Part shown: one piece after another, positions 32,220 through 40,100 of the stretch
How positions within the stretch are numbered: the stretch's first letter is position 1
How the letters are laid out: every line of letters begins with the position of its first letter
Source of the DNA: Magnetospirillum sp.
Lineage (GTDB): Bacteria > Pseudomonadota > Alphaproteobacteria > CACIAM-22H2
Length of the DNA stretch: 64,000 bases
Reading direction: 5' to 3'
NCBI GenBank assembly: GCA_027532905.1
Contig: JAPZUA010000002.1
Coordinates: 992,001 to 1,056,000 of the forward strand
Notes under the pieces: model-generated
The model's input: the letters and a program-made list of their open reading frames with translations, nothing else
Database searches by the model: none
Told to the model about the DNA's origin: nothing
Program-made: the position numbers and the translations under genes

Positions 32220-33980
32220 ATGGGGCAAACATCTACGAACGACCGCACTGGATCGGCTGCGCCGGGCATGAACCCCGCGCGGCAGGCTGCCGCGCCGATC
32301 CATTACGCGGTCGGACTTCCAAGCTTTCTGCTCGTTTGCATCGTCGCAGCCATCTGGCTCGCGACCGCCGTCCAAATCACAGGGATGCGCGACGCGGCAC
32401 AAGCGACGGCCGAGCGACGGATCACGTCGCAAGCCAACGTCGCGGCATTGCACGTCGCGCAGGTCGTGCAAGCGATCGCAACCAGCCTTCAAAGCATCGA
32501 TGTCGTCCCAATTCTCGGCGAACGGCCAAGTGTTGGCGCACGAAACCGCATCCATTCGCAGCTTGGACGCCTAAAGAGCGCGTCCGACGCGATCCAGGCC
32601 ATCGGTATCATCGGTGCCGACGGACGCGTTCGCGCCCTCGACTCCGACCCCAACCCGCGGCCGACGGACCTTTCCGACCGGCCCTATTTCGCAGCGCACC
32701 GCGACAGCCGGGATCCGGGGCTTCGTTTCGACGCGCCGATCGTTTCGCGCCCCGGCTTGCAGATCAGCATTCCGATCACGCGCCGCATCGAAACGGCCGA
32801 CGGTGCGTTCGCCGGCGTGGTCGCCGCGCGCGTCGATCCGCACTATTTCGAATCCTTCCTGGAACTGACGGACGCGTCGCTCGCCTCGATCGCCACGCGC
32901 GAGGGCGTTTTGCTGGCCCGCTATCCGCAAGTCGATCTGATCAACGCGCCGACCTTGCCGGCTCGAGACGGCACCCCACAGCTGCAGCCAACGGTCCTAC
33001 GCTCGCCCGTCGACGACCAAGACTATCTAATGAGGATTGTTGCGGTTCCGGGGACCGATCTGGTGATCCGCATCGGCGTGACCGCCCAGGAAATTGCAGA
33101 CGATTGGCAAGGCCGCGCGGCGATGCCTGCCGCACGCGCCGTTGCGGCGACCTTGTTCCTGCTGGGGCTCGGCGCCTTCATTCGCCGACGCGACGAGAAA
33201 CTGCGGGCCGCGCGCGAAGTCGAGGCCCAAATTCTCGCGGCCGCGAATGCCGAAAAAACGGCGGCCGAGGCAATCAGCCGGAACAAATCCGACTTTCTTG
33301 TGCAGATGAGCCACGAAATTCGCACGCCGCTCAATGCGATCCTCGGCTTCTCCGAAATGATTTCAGGCGACGTGCTGAAACTTGGCGTCGCGGACCGCTA
33401 TCGCGGCTACGCAAACGACGTCCACTTCAGCGCCCAGCATCTGCTGGCCGTCATCAACCAGATCCTCGATATGGCGAAGGTCGAGGCCGGCAAATGGGAG
33501 CTCGACGAAACGGCATTTTCGGCCGGCGAGCTCGTCGAATCGACCGTTCGGCTCTCGGCCGCGCGTGCCACAGCAGCAGGCGTCGCGATCGATACGAGCG
33601 ACGTCGATGGATCCATTGAGCTGAAAGGCGACGCGCGTACGCTGCGCCAGCTGCTGCTGAACCTCGCCGTCAACGCCGTGAAACACGCAGGTGCCGACCG
33701 GCTTGTCGTCTTTCGCGCGATGCGCGCCGCCGATGGCGGCGTCGTATTCGCCGTCTCCGACAAGGGCCTTGGCATGGCGCCCGAAGACGCAGCGCGCGTG
33801 CTGAACCCGTACGAGACGGTCCGCGACGACCGAACGCCCAAACGCGAAAGCACCGGGCTCGGCTTGCCGCTCGCCCGGCTTTTCGCGGAACTCCATGGCG
33901 GCCGCCTTTCGCTCGAAAGCGCGCTCGGCAAAGGCACGACCGTCAGGCTATCTCTGCCCAGAGACCGCGTCGTCGCCTGA
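32220..33980 (+). CDS. Membrane sensor histidine kinase with PDC-type periplasmic domain
   Basis: A 586-aa protein. TM1 lies near residues 31-51, then a periplasmic PDC/dCache-like domain (SDRPYFAAHRDS, the RFDAPIVSRPGLQISIPITR strands), TM2 near 300-320, a short coiled linker, a HisKA domain with phospho-acceptor H365 (MSHEIRTPLNAILGF) and a HATPase domain with N-box NLAVNAVKHA, G1 DKGLGMAP and G2 TGLGLPLARLF. No receiver domain is fused and no response regulator gene is adjacent, so the partner is unknown. Divergent from the HD-GYP gene. Confidence 0.92.
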   Translation: MGQTSTNDRTGSAAPGMNPARQAAAPIHYAVGLPSFLLVCIVAAIWLATAVQITGMRDAAQATAERRITSQANVAALHVAQVVQAIATSLQSIDVVPILGERPSVGARNRIHSQLGRLKSASDAIQAIGIIGADGRVRALDSDPNPRPTDLSDRPYFAAHRDSRDPGLRFDAPIVSRPGLQISIPITRRIETADGAFAGVVAARVDPHYFESFLELTDASLASIATREGVLLARYPQVDLINAPTLPARDGTPQLQPTVLRSPVDDQDYLMRIVAVPGTDLVIRIGVTAQEIADDWQGRAAMPAARAVAATLFLLGLGAFIRRRDEKLRAAREVEAQILAAANAEKTAAEAISRNKSDFLVQMSHEIRTPLNAILGFSEMISGDVLKLGVADRYRGYANDVHFSAQHLLAVINQILDMAKVEAGKWELDETAFSAGELVESTVRLSAARATAAGVAIDTSDVDGSIELKGDARTLRQLLLNLAVNAVKHAGADRLVVFRAMRAADGGVVFAVSDKGLGMAPEDAARVLNPYETVRDDRTPKRESTGLGLPLARLFAELHGGRLSLESALGKGTTVRLSLPRDRVVA

Positions 33981-34482
33981 GACGCGTACCAGCCGTCTAT
34001 AGGGGCCGCGCGGAGTATCCGAACCGATCTCTCCATCGGGAAACATCTGAGTCGGTTCGCAAAGGCAGCCTTGGACGGCGATCGACGGCGCCGTGAGCCG
34101 GACAAAATGACGGCTGCCGTCGCCATGGCTATGCAAGCCAAGTATGTTGGCGGAGGCGCGTTCTAAAGAACGCCGACTACTCCCCAAAGACGGCAAATTC
34201 GAAATCAAATGTTCAGCATGGACGTCAAGGAGCAGCTCAGTTGCATCTGCAGTTCACGCGCTTGATAGCTGCCACGCAGAGCAACGGACAGAGATGTTGG
34301 CCAAATAGAAACGAAGGTACCTCATCAGCGCCGATCGCGATCAAACTGCGGAATTGTGTGTTATTTCGCAATTGAGGTATTGAATCTTTCGACATCGATC
34401 CACATATGCTTCTCGGTTTTTGAATGAAAGCCCGACAAGAATGTGTCCTCTGCAGAACTCTAAGAACAGGAACAGGGTGTAG
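33981..34482. other. 502-nt non-coding stretch, no convincing gene
   Basis: Between the kinase and the next small gene the sequence becomes less GC-rich and shows no reading frame with native codon use. It holds a 16-nt palindrome, GCGTTCTAAAGAACGC (34158-34173), that could be an operator. Frames on the minus strand here lack ribosome sites and recognisable motifs. It may contain gene remnants or regulatory sequence for the 34483 gene. Confidence 0.5.
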
Positions 34483-34812
34483 ATGTTGGAAGCTTCTATT
34501 GGCGCACTCGACGCGTCGCTGCCTTGGTTGCTGTCGATTGCCGCAATGGCGATTCTGACCGGCAATCATTTCGCAAGAGCCGTTCTCGTCGATTATGGTT
34601 TGTCGCTGCGCGCGCGCCAATATGTCGGCTTCGGATGCGTAGTTGCCGCTTTGGCAATGTGGTCGGGCATCACGTCGTGCCACGCGACGACGGGTTTGAT
34701 CGCCGTGTTGATTGGCTTGAGCATCAATGCAATTCGCCTCAATCGATTTGCGCATGCGGTCGCTTCGAGCGTGTTTGCGGCCACCCTCGTCCCTGTCGTG
34801 GCAGTGTCGTGA
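34483..34812 (+). CDS. Small membrane protein of unknown function
   Basis: A 109-aa protein with three predicted transmembrane segments (about 12-32, 45-62 and 66-84, plus a hydrophobic tail). It is not recognised as any family. AGGGTG lies just before the ATG. Its stop overlaps the GTG start of the methyltransferase gene (GTGA), so the two are translationally coupled, which supports both being real. Base composition is slightly less GC-rich than the surroundings. Confidence 0.6.
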   Translation: MLEASIGALDASLPWLLSIAAMAILTGNHFARAVLVDYGLSLRARQYVGFGCVVAALAMWSGITSCHATTGLIAVLIGLSINAIRLNRFAHAVASSVFAATLVPVVAVS

Positions 34813-35582
34813 ACGGCGCGCGTCTCTTTTTCCCGGCTGCGTGGTCGCTCGATTCGTTCGCCGTACTCGATGCGATGCGCCCGCTTTACCAAGCCGGCGC
34901 AAGGAAAATCACGCGCTATCCGCTCAAGCATCTTCGCTACTGGTTCATGCGCCACCTGCTCGAGCAAAAGGCGGCGCAGTTGGGGCGGCCGCTTTCGGTA
35001 CTCGAAATCGGCGTCGATCGCGGGCAGATGCTGGCATTTATGGGCGGGCCTGCGCGCAAATCCGAGCTGATCGGGCGGTGGGACGCAATCGACGTCGCGC
35101 CTGCACACGAGATGCTGGAACGCGTCGGCTACGACGACGTTCGCACCATGAATGTCGATGCCGGGGCAGATCCGCATCTTGAGCGGCGCTACGACGTCAT
35201 GATCTTTTTGCATCTGCTGGAACATCTGCATGCGCCCGAACGCTGCTTGGAGCGCTTCCAGCATTATCTGCCGCTCGGCGGCACGATGATCGGCGGCAGC
35301 CCGACAATGCCGCGCCTGGTAGCCGACGCTGGCTACGAACGGCGCCTTGCCCGTCGGGCCCGGCCCTTCGGCCACGTCAGCGTCTTGTCGCCCGAGCGCA
35401 TCGACAGCTTCGCCGAACAAGCCGGTTTGCACGTCGCCTTCATGTCCGGCGCATTTTTCATGCGCCGCCAGGGCAGCAGACTCGAGAATTCGTCATTGTG
35501 GCTGCGCGCCAACTTGGCTTTTGGCGGTTTGTTTCCGTCGCTTGGCAGCGAGGTTTATTTCGCGCTTGAGCGTAAGGCGTAG
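34809..35582 (+). CDS. SAM-dependent methyltransferase (class I)
   Basis: A 257-aa cytoplasmic protein with motif I VLEIGVDRGQML (SAM-binding), DVAPAHEM, the motif around YDVMIFLHLLEHLHAPERCL and GGTMIGGSPTMPR, as in Methyltransf_23-type enzymes. The ~75-aa N-terminal extension is Arg/aromatic-rich. The start is the GTG at 34809 overlapping the previous stop by 4 nt; no ATG of comparable position exists. The substrate is unknown; small-molecule or polysaccharide methylation is typical for the class. A hairpin follows at 35622. Confidence 0.8.
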   Translation: MNGARLFFPAAWSLDSFAVLDAMRPLYQAGARKITRYPLKHLRYWFMRHLLEQKAAQLGRPLSVLEIGVDRGQMLAFMGGPARKSELIGRWDAIDVAPAHEMLERVGYDDVRTMNVDAGADPHLERRYDVMIFLHLLEHLHAPERCLERFQHYLPLGGTMIGGSPTMPRLVADAGYERRLARRARPFGHVSVLSPERIDSFAEQAGLHVAFMSGAFFMRRQGSRLENSSLWLRANLAFGGLFPSLGSEVYFALERKA

Positions 35583-35621
35583 CGCCTCGACCCATGCTCA
35601 GGCGTAGGCTCTAGAAAGGGA

Positions 35622-35644
35622 GCGATGAAATCGCACTTCATCGC
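35622..35644 (+). terminator. Hairpin after the methyltransferase gene
   Basis: GCGATGAA and TTCATCGC form an 8-bp stem with a 7-nt loop, followed within 10 nt by a second stem (CGCGGA/TCCGCG, 35651-35667). No T-run follows, so termination by this pair is plausible but not certain. Confidence 0.4.
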
Positions 35645-35760
35645 GATCGCCGCGGACCGAATCCGCGAGTGCTTAGGCCCTCCTAGTTCCGCGCCTGAAA
35701 ATCAGATTCGCTTTATCGCGAACTTTTGATTTCTTCGAAGGCTGCATACGAGAAACCCGG

Positions 35761-35834
35761 TCGGAGCGGCGGGATTCGAACTCGCGACATCCAGCTCCCA
35801 AAGCTGGCGCTCTACCAGGCTGAGCTACGCTCCG
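35761..35834 (-). tRNA. tRNA-Pro (anticodon TGG)
   Basis: Minus-strand cloverleaf: acceptor CGGAGCG pairs with CGCTCCG, anticodon stem CCAGC/GCTGG holds the loop TTTGGGA (anticodon TGG), and the T-arm has GAGTTCGAATCC. The discriminator is A. The genome continues CCG rather than CCA, so the CCA end must be added or completed after transcription. Confidence 0.97.
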
Positions 35835-35889
35835 CGACCGGACCGTCTATGTACACGATGCCACGCCCTCGCGGCTAGCGGAACATGGC

Positions 35890-36366
35890 CTAGCGGAACA
35901 TCGGGTGGACGAGGCGGTCGCCCGGCTTGAGGCCGAGCCGCGCGGCCGTGCCGCCATTGAGTTCGAGCACGGCGCGCACTGGCTCGTCCGACGCGATGAT
36001 GGCCTCGGACAAGGGTACGGCGCGCGCATGCACCTTGCGCACGATGCCGCGCGCATCGACGAACAACATGTCGAGCGGGATCAGCGTGTTGCGCATCCAC
36101 ATCGACACGGGCGCATCGCGCTGGAAATCGAACAGCATGCCTGCGTCGGCCGCCATCTGGCGGCGGAACATGAGGCCGACCGTGCGGCGCTCGTCGTTAT
36201 CGGCCATCTCGACCGTGAAGCGATGGACCTTGCCGTCGCTTTCGATCGTGAGGCTCGAGGTTTCGAAACGGACATTGGGCGCTTGCGCGCCTGCCGGTGC
36301 GGCGGCCGGCAGAGTCGCGAGCGCGGCAAGCCCGAATACGAGAAGTGCGCGGCGTTGCAATGTCAT
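35890..36366 (-). CDS. DUF192 (UPF0127) exported protein
   Basis: A 158-aa protein with a Sec signal (LLVFGLAALATLPAAAPAGA) and the complete DUF192 fold: ERRTVGLMFRRQM, AGMLFDF, MWMRNTLIPLDMLFVD and a C-terminal GLKPGDRL. The biochemical role of the family is not established. The ATG at 36366 is 7 nt after the stop of the histone-deacetylase-like gene on the same strand, so the two form an operon. A further in-frame ATG upstream (36435) would bury the signal peptide and lies inside the preceding gene. Confidence 0.88.
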   Translation of the reverse strand: MTLQRRALLVFGLAALATLPAAAPAGAQAPNVRFETSSLTIESDGKVHRFTVEMADNDERRTVGLMFRRQMAADAGMLFDFQRDAPVSMWMRNTLIPLDMLFVDARGIVRKVHARAVPLSEAIIASDEPVRAVLELNGGTAARLGLKPGDRLVHPMFR

Positions 36367-36373
36367 GGCCAAG

Positions 36374-37513
36374 CTATAGCATGCGCCTGCGGTCGCGCGA
36401 AACCGCCTCGGCATGGCGGTTGACCGCATCGGCAAGGGCCGAAACTTCCGCGCGGATCGGGCCCTCGGCGGGTTCGTCCTGCAACGTGGAAAACCACGCC
36501 TCGGGGCGCGGCTGGTCCTTGCGCCGGTGCCAATCGAGGCTGCGCAGCAGGCTCTCGGCCGCGGGCGGCAATGTCTTGGGAATTTCGAAGCCGTTCAACG
36601 TTCCCCACATGCCGACCCAGGCACGTGCGACGCTCCACGGATTGTAGCCCCCGCCCCCGGTCATCAGCATCGGCAGCCCGAGCCGTTGCAACGCCGCCCC
36701 GGCGCGCCACAGCGCGTTGTTGGACAGAGCGAGGTTGGACAGCGGATCGTCGGCCAGCGCATCGGCCCCGCCCTGCACCACCAATACCTGCGGCTGGAAC
36801 GCTTCGATATGCGGCAGCAAGGAAGCGTCGAACAGCAGCGCGAATTCGGCATCGTTGAGGCCTGCCGGGGCCGGGATGTTGACGGCATGCCCGGCATCCA
36901 CGGCGCCGGTCTGCGGCCAGCGCCCAGCCTCGTGGATCGAGGCGAGCAGCACGCGTGGGTCGTCGCCCAAGGCCGCCTCCACGCCGTCGCAATGGTGCGC
37001 GTCGAGATCGACATAGGCCACGCGCGCAACGCCATGGTCGAGCAGCCGCAGAATGGCGAGCACGGGATCGTTCAGATAGCAAAAGCCGCTGGCCGCCGCC
37101 TTCTGCCCATGATGCGTGCCGCCGGCCGGCGAGTAGATCGTGCGCGCACGGCCTTGCGCCAGCATGTCGGCGGCGGCAAGCGAAGCCCCGCACGCGGTTG
37201 CGGGCCTGCGGAAGATTTCGCCGAACACCGGATTCCCGCCGCGCCCGATATTGTAGCGCTGCGAATCCTCGTCCGACACGGCTTGGGCGGCCTCGGCGGC
37301 CTGGAGGGCTGCGATGTAATCGGGCGCGTGGAAGCGGACGAGTTCGGCAGGCGTGGCGGTCGGGCTGTCGATATAGACCTCGTCGGGCAGCCAGCCCAGC
37401 AGGCGTGCGAGATCGATGCAGGTCGACACGCGCGGGATCGCCAGCGGATGGTTCGAGCCGTAGCGCGAGCGCCGATAGATCTCCGAGCCGATGAAAAAAG
37501 GGCGCGCATCCAT
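36374..37513 (-). CDS. Histone deacetylase / AcuC-family amidohydrolase
   Basis: A 379-aa Zn-dependent deacetylase-fold enzyme. Motifs are GSEIYRRSRYGSNHPL at the N-terminus, the active-site histidines in AGGTHHGQK, the Zn ligands in YVDLDAHHCDG and QGGADALADDPL, and TGGGGYNP near the C-terminus. Bacterial members deacetylate acetylated polyamines or proteins, or act on acetoin-metabolism enzymes; the substrate here is open. The start at 37513 was chosen because GAGG lies just before it. Transcribed away from the thi operon; DUF192 follows by 7 nt. Confidence 0.9.
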   Translation of the reverse strand: MDARPFFIGSEIYRRSRYGSNHPLAIPRVSTCIDLARLLGWLPDEVYIDSPTATPAELVRFHAPDYIAALQAAEAAQAVSDEDSQRYNIGRGGNPVFGEIFRRPATACGASLAAADMLAQGRARTIYSPAGGTHHGQKAAASGFCYLNDPVLAILRLLDHGVARVAYVDLDAHHCDGVEAALGDDPRVLLASIHEAGRWPQTGAVDAGHAVNIPAPAGLNDAEFALLFDASLLPHIEAFQPQVLVVQGGADALADDPLSNLALSNNALWRAGAALQRLGLPMLMTGGGGYNPWSVARAWVGMWGTLNGFEIPKTLPPAAESLLRSLDWHRRKDQPRPEAWFSTLQDEPAEGPIRAEVSALADAVNRHAEAVSRDRRRML

Positions 37514-37572
37514 GCCTCGTTGAGATAGGGCGGCTTGCAAACGCCGTCAATCGGGCGCTATAAACGAGCCGT

Positions 37573-37651
37573 TCGCACGGGGTGCCGAGCTTTTTCGGCT
37601 GAGATCACACCCGAGAACCTGATCCGGGTCATGCCGGCGTAGGGATTGCGG
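37573..37651 (+). promoter_or_regulatory. TPP (THI-box) riboswitch
   Basis: The conserved thi-box core is present: CACGGGGTGCC, then CGGCTGAGATCACACCCG and the second arm GAACCTGATCCGGGTCATGCC with the closing GTAGGGATTGCG. The P1 3' strand ends 3-4 nt before the ATG of the downstream ATPase gene, so ligand binding would hide the ribosome site directly. It should repress the thiamine-precursor transporter when thiamine pyrophosphate is plentiful. Confidence 0.96.
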
Positions 37652-37654
37652 TAG

Positions 37655-38392
37655 ATGGACAAGATTTCTCCAGCCGTCGCGGGCTTCGGCCTGCATGTGC
37701 GCCAAGCGCGCGTCGCGTTCGGCGGGACCGTGCTGTTCGACGATCTGTCGTTCGATCTGGCACCCGGAAGCTTCACGTGTCTGCTGGGCCCGTCGGGGAT
37801 CGGCAAAAGCACGCTGCTGCGCTTGATCGCCGGCCTCGCCCCTGATGACGCACGCGCGGAGATAAACGCCGACGACGGCTTCCCGCTTGCCGGGCGCGTT
37901 GCCTGGATGGCGCAGACCGATCTCCTATGCCCGTGGCTCGATGTCGCGGCCAATGTGGCGTTGGGGGCCAGCCTGCGCGGCACGGGCATCGACAGCGCGC
38001 GCGTGGCGGCACTGCTCGAGGCGGTCGGGCTCGCCGATAAGACGCACGCGATGCCGAACACATTGTCCGGCGGGCAGCGCCAGCGTGCAGCCCTTGCGCG
38101 CACGTTGATGGAAGACCGGCCGCTCGTGCTGATGGACGAGCCGTTCGGCGCCCTCGATGCCATCACGCGCTGGCGCCTGCAGGATCTTGCCCTGCAGCTA
38201 CTCGCAGGCCGCACGGTGCTGCTCGTCACGCACGATCCGCGCGAGGCATTGCGCATGGGCGACACGGTGCGGGTACTGGCGGGCCGCCCGGCCGCCTTGG
38301 GCGCCCCCTTGCATCCGCGCGGCCTGGCACCGGGCGCATTGCACGAAGCCGAGCACCGCCTGCTCGACGAACTCGCAGCGACGGCGGCCTGA
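37655..38392 (+). CDS. thiZ: Thiamine-precursor (HMP/FAMP-type) ABC transporter ATPase
   Basis: A 245-aa cytoplasmic ATPase of the NitT/TauT class. Walker A is GPSGIGKST, the signature LSGGQRQRAALARTL, Walker B VLMDEPFGALDAIT and the switch LLVTHDPREAL. Assignment to ThiZ rests on the TPP riboswitch immediately upstream and on the downstream ThiX-like permease and ThiY-like SBP. Its stop shares a base with the permease start (TGATG). It is shorter than aliphatic sulfonate or nitrate ATPases, as expected. Confidence 0.9.
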   Translation: MDKISPAVAGFGLHVRQARVAFGGTVLFDDLSFDLAPGSFTCLLGPSGIGKSTLLRLIAGLAPDDARAEINADDGFPLAGRVAWMAQTDLLCPWLDVAANVALGASLRGTGIDSARVAALLEAVGLADKTHAMPNTLSGGQRQRAALARTLMEDRPLVLMDEPFGALDAITRWRLQDLALQLLAGRTVLLVTHDPREALRMGDTVRVLAGRPAALGAPLHPRGLAPGALHEAEHRLLDELAATAA

Positions 38393-39135
38393 TGCGACCG
38401 CTGCTGCTGTTTTCCCTGTTCTGCGTCGTCTGGGAAGCTTTGGTGCGCGTCACGGGCGTGCCGGCCTTCATCCTGCCAGGGCCGATGCGCGTTGCCGCCG
38501 CTTTGGCCAACAACGCGTCCTTCCTTGCCGAGAACGCGCTCGTCACACTTCTTGAAATCGTGCTGGGCATGTTCGTGGGCGTGAGCCTCGGCTGCCTTGC
38601 GGCACTGGCGCTGAGTGCGTCGCGCGGTGCGCGCGCGTGGCTGCTGCCGCTCGTCGTGGCGAGCCAGGCGATCCCGATTTTTGCGATCGCACCCTTGTTG
38701 GTGCTCTGGCTCGGGTTCGGTCTTGCCTCGAAAGTCGCGGCGGCGGCCTTGGTCATCTTCTTCCCCGTCGCGTCCGTCTTCTACGACGGGCTTGCGCGCG
38801 TCGAGCGCGGCTGGCTCGACCTTGCCCAGGTGATGAACGCAAAACCCGCCGCCATTCTGTGGCGCGTGCGCCTGCCCGCCGCTCTGCCCGCCCTCGCTTC
38901 GGGTCTGCGCATGGCGGCCGCAATCGCCCCCATCGGGGCCATCATCGGCGAATGGGTGGGGGCAGCAGCAGGCCTCGGCTTCGTGATGCTGCAGGCGAAC
39001 GCGCAGATGCAGACAGACCTCATGTTCGCAGCTCTGCTGGTGCTCGCGACCTTCGCCGTCCTGTTCTACCGGCTCGTCGACCGCCTCGCGCTTCGCCTGG
39101 CACCGTGGCAGCCGCCGACCCAATCCACCGTCTGA
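38392..39135 (+). CDS. thiX: Thiamine-precursor ABC transporter permease
   Basis: A 247-aa BPD-type permease with about six transmembrane segments. The pattern LPGPMRVAAAL after the first segment, AIPIFAIAPLLVLWLGFG, and the EAA-type loop VMNAKPAAILWRVRLPAALP are typical of the NitT/TauT permeases that include ThiX. Its ATG overlaps the ATPase stop by one base and the SBP starts 14 nt after its stop. Riboswitch control of the whole operon is expected. Confidence 0.9.
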   Translation: MRPLLLFSLFCVVWEALVRVTGVPAFILPGPMRVAAALANNASFLAENALVTLLEIVLGMFVGVSLGCLAALALSASRGARAWLLPLVVASQAIPIFAIAPLLVLWLGFGLASKVAAAALVIFFPVASVFYDGLARVERGWLDLAQVMNAKPAAILWRVRLPAALPALASGLRMAAAIAPIGAIIGEWVGAAAGLGFVMLQANAQMQTDLMFAALLVLATFAVLFYRLVDRLALRLAPWQPPTQSTV

Positions 39136-39149
39136 CCGGGAGACCAACC

Positions 39150-40100
39150 ATGATCCGCCGTCGCAACATTCTTGCTGGCTTTGCTGCCGCACCTTTCCTT
39201 GCAGGAACAGCGCGCGCGCAAGGGGCGGAGTTCACGCTGCTGCTCGATTGGTTCGTCAACCCGAATCACGGGCCGATCATCGTCGCCCAGGAGCTCGGCC
39301 ATTTCCGCAATGCCGGGCTCAATGTCCGCATCTTGCCGCCGAGCGACCCCAACGATCCGCCGCGCCTGATCGCCGCCGGGCGCGGCGACGTCGCCGTGAG
39401 CTATCCGCACACGCAGATCTTCCAGGCCTCGCAGGATATCCCGGCTTTGCGCATCGGCGCGTTGATCGACAGCCCCTTGTCGACCGTGACCGTGCTCGCC
39501 GACGGGCCGATCAAGACGCTCGCCGATCTCCGCGGCCGCAAGATCGGCTATTCGATTTCGGGCGTCGAGTTGGCGTTGCTGCGCACGATGCTGGCCTCGG
39601 CCGGGGTGCCGGCGGGCGCTTACGAGACCGTCAACGTCAATTTCGCCCTGAGCCCGGCCTTGCTCACCAAGCGCGTGGACGGCGTCATCGGCGCGTTCCG
39701 CAATTTCGAACTGTTCCAGCTTGAAATCGAAGGCTCGAAGGGCCGCGCGTTTCTGCTCGAAGAGCACGGCATCCCGATGCACGACGCGTTGATCTTCGCC
39801 GCCCAACGCGAGCGCGCCCGCAACCGCGATCCCAAGCTGCGCGCGTTTCTCGACGCGGTCGCGCGCGGAGCGGCCGATGCCGCCGCCAATCCCGACGCCG
39901 CCTGGAACTTGTTCATCAAGGGCCGCGCCAATCTCGACAACGAACTCAACCGGCGTGCATGGAAGGCAACTGTGCCGCTGTACGCACGCAATCCGGCAGC
40001 CCTCGATCCCGCGCGCGAATTGGCGTTTGCGGAGTTCATGGCCAAAAACGGCTTGATTGCGACGGTCCCGCCGCTCGACAAGATCGCCGTGGCGCTTTAA
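39150..40100 (+). CDS. thiY: Thiamine-precursor ABC transporter substrate-binding protein
   Basis: A 316-aa periplasmic SBP of the NMT1/THI5-like family. After the signal peptide (RRRNILAGFAAAPFLAGTARA) it shows the ThiY pattern LLLDWFVNPNHGPIIVAQE, RNAGLNVRILPPSDP, and GVELALLRTMLASAG, as in proteins that bind formyl-aminopyrimidine or HMP. GGGAG lies before the ATG. Unlike most SBP genes in this window it is last in its operon. Its stop overlaps that of the convergent exporter gene by 2 nt. Confidence 0.92.
   Translation: MIRRRNILAGFAAAPFLAGTARAQGAEFTLLLDWFVNPNHGPIIVAQELGHFRNAGLNVRILPPSDPNDPPRLIAAGRGDVAVSYPHTQIFQASQDIPALRIGALIDSPLSTVTVLADGPIKTLADLRGRKIGYSISGVELALLRTMLASAGVPAGAYETVNVNFALSPALLTKRVDGVIGAFRNFELFQLEIEGSKGRAFLLEEHGIPMHDALIFAAQRERARNRDPKLRAFLDAVARGAADAAANPDAAWNLFIKGRANLDNELNRRAWKATVPLYARNPAALDPARELAFAEFMAKNGLIATVPPLDKIAVAL

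Noticed and set aside
33948-34208. An 86-codon minus-strand frame after the histidine kinase
   Set aside because: Starts with TTG without a ribosome site, overlaps the kinase end, and shows no recognisable motif.
34237-34902. A 221-codon minus-strand frame
   Set aside because: Antisense to the membrane protein and methyltransferase, Arg/His-rich, no ribosome site.
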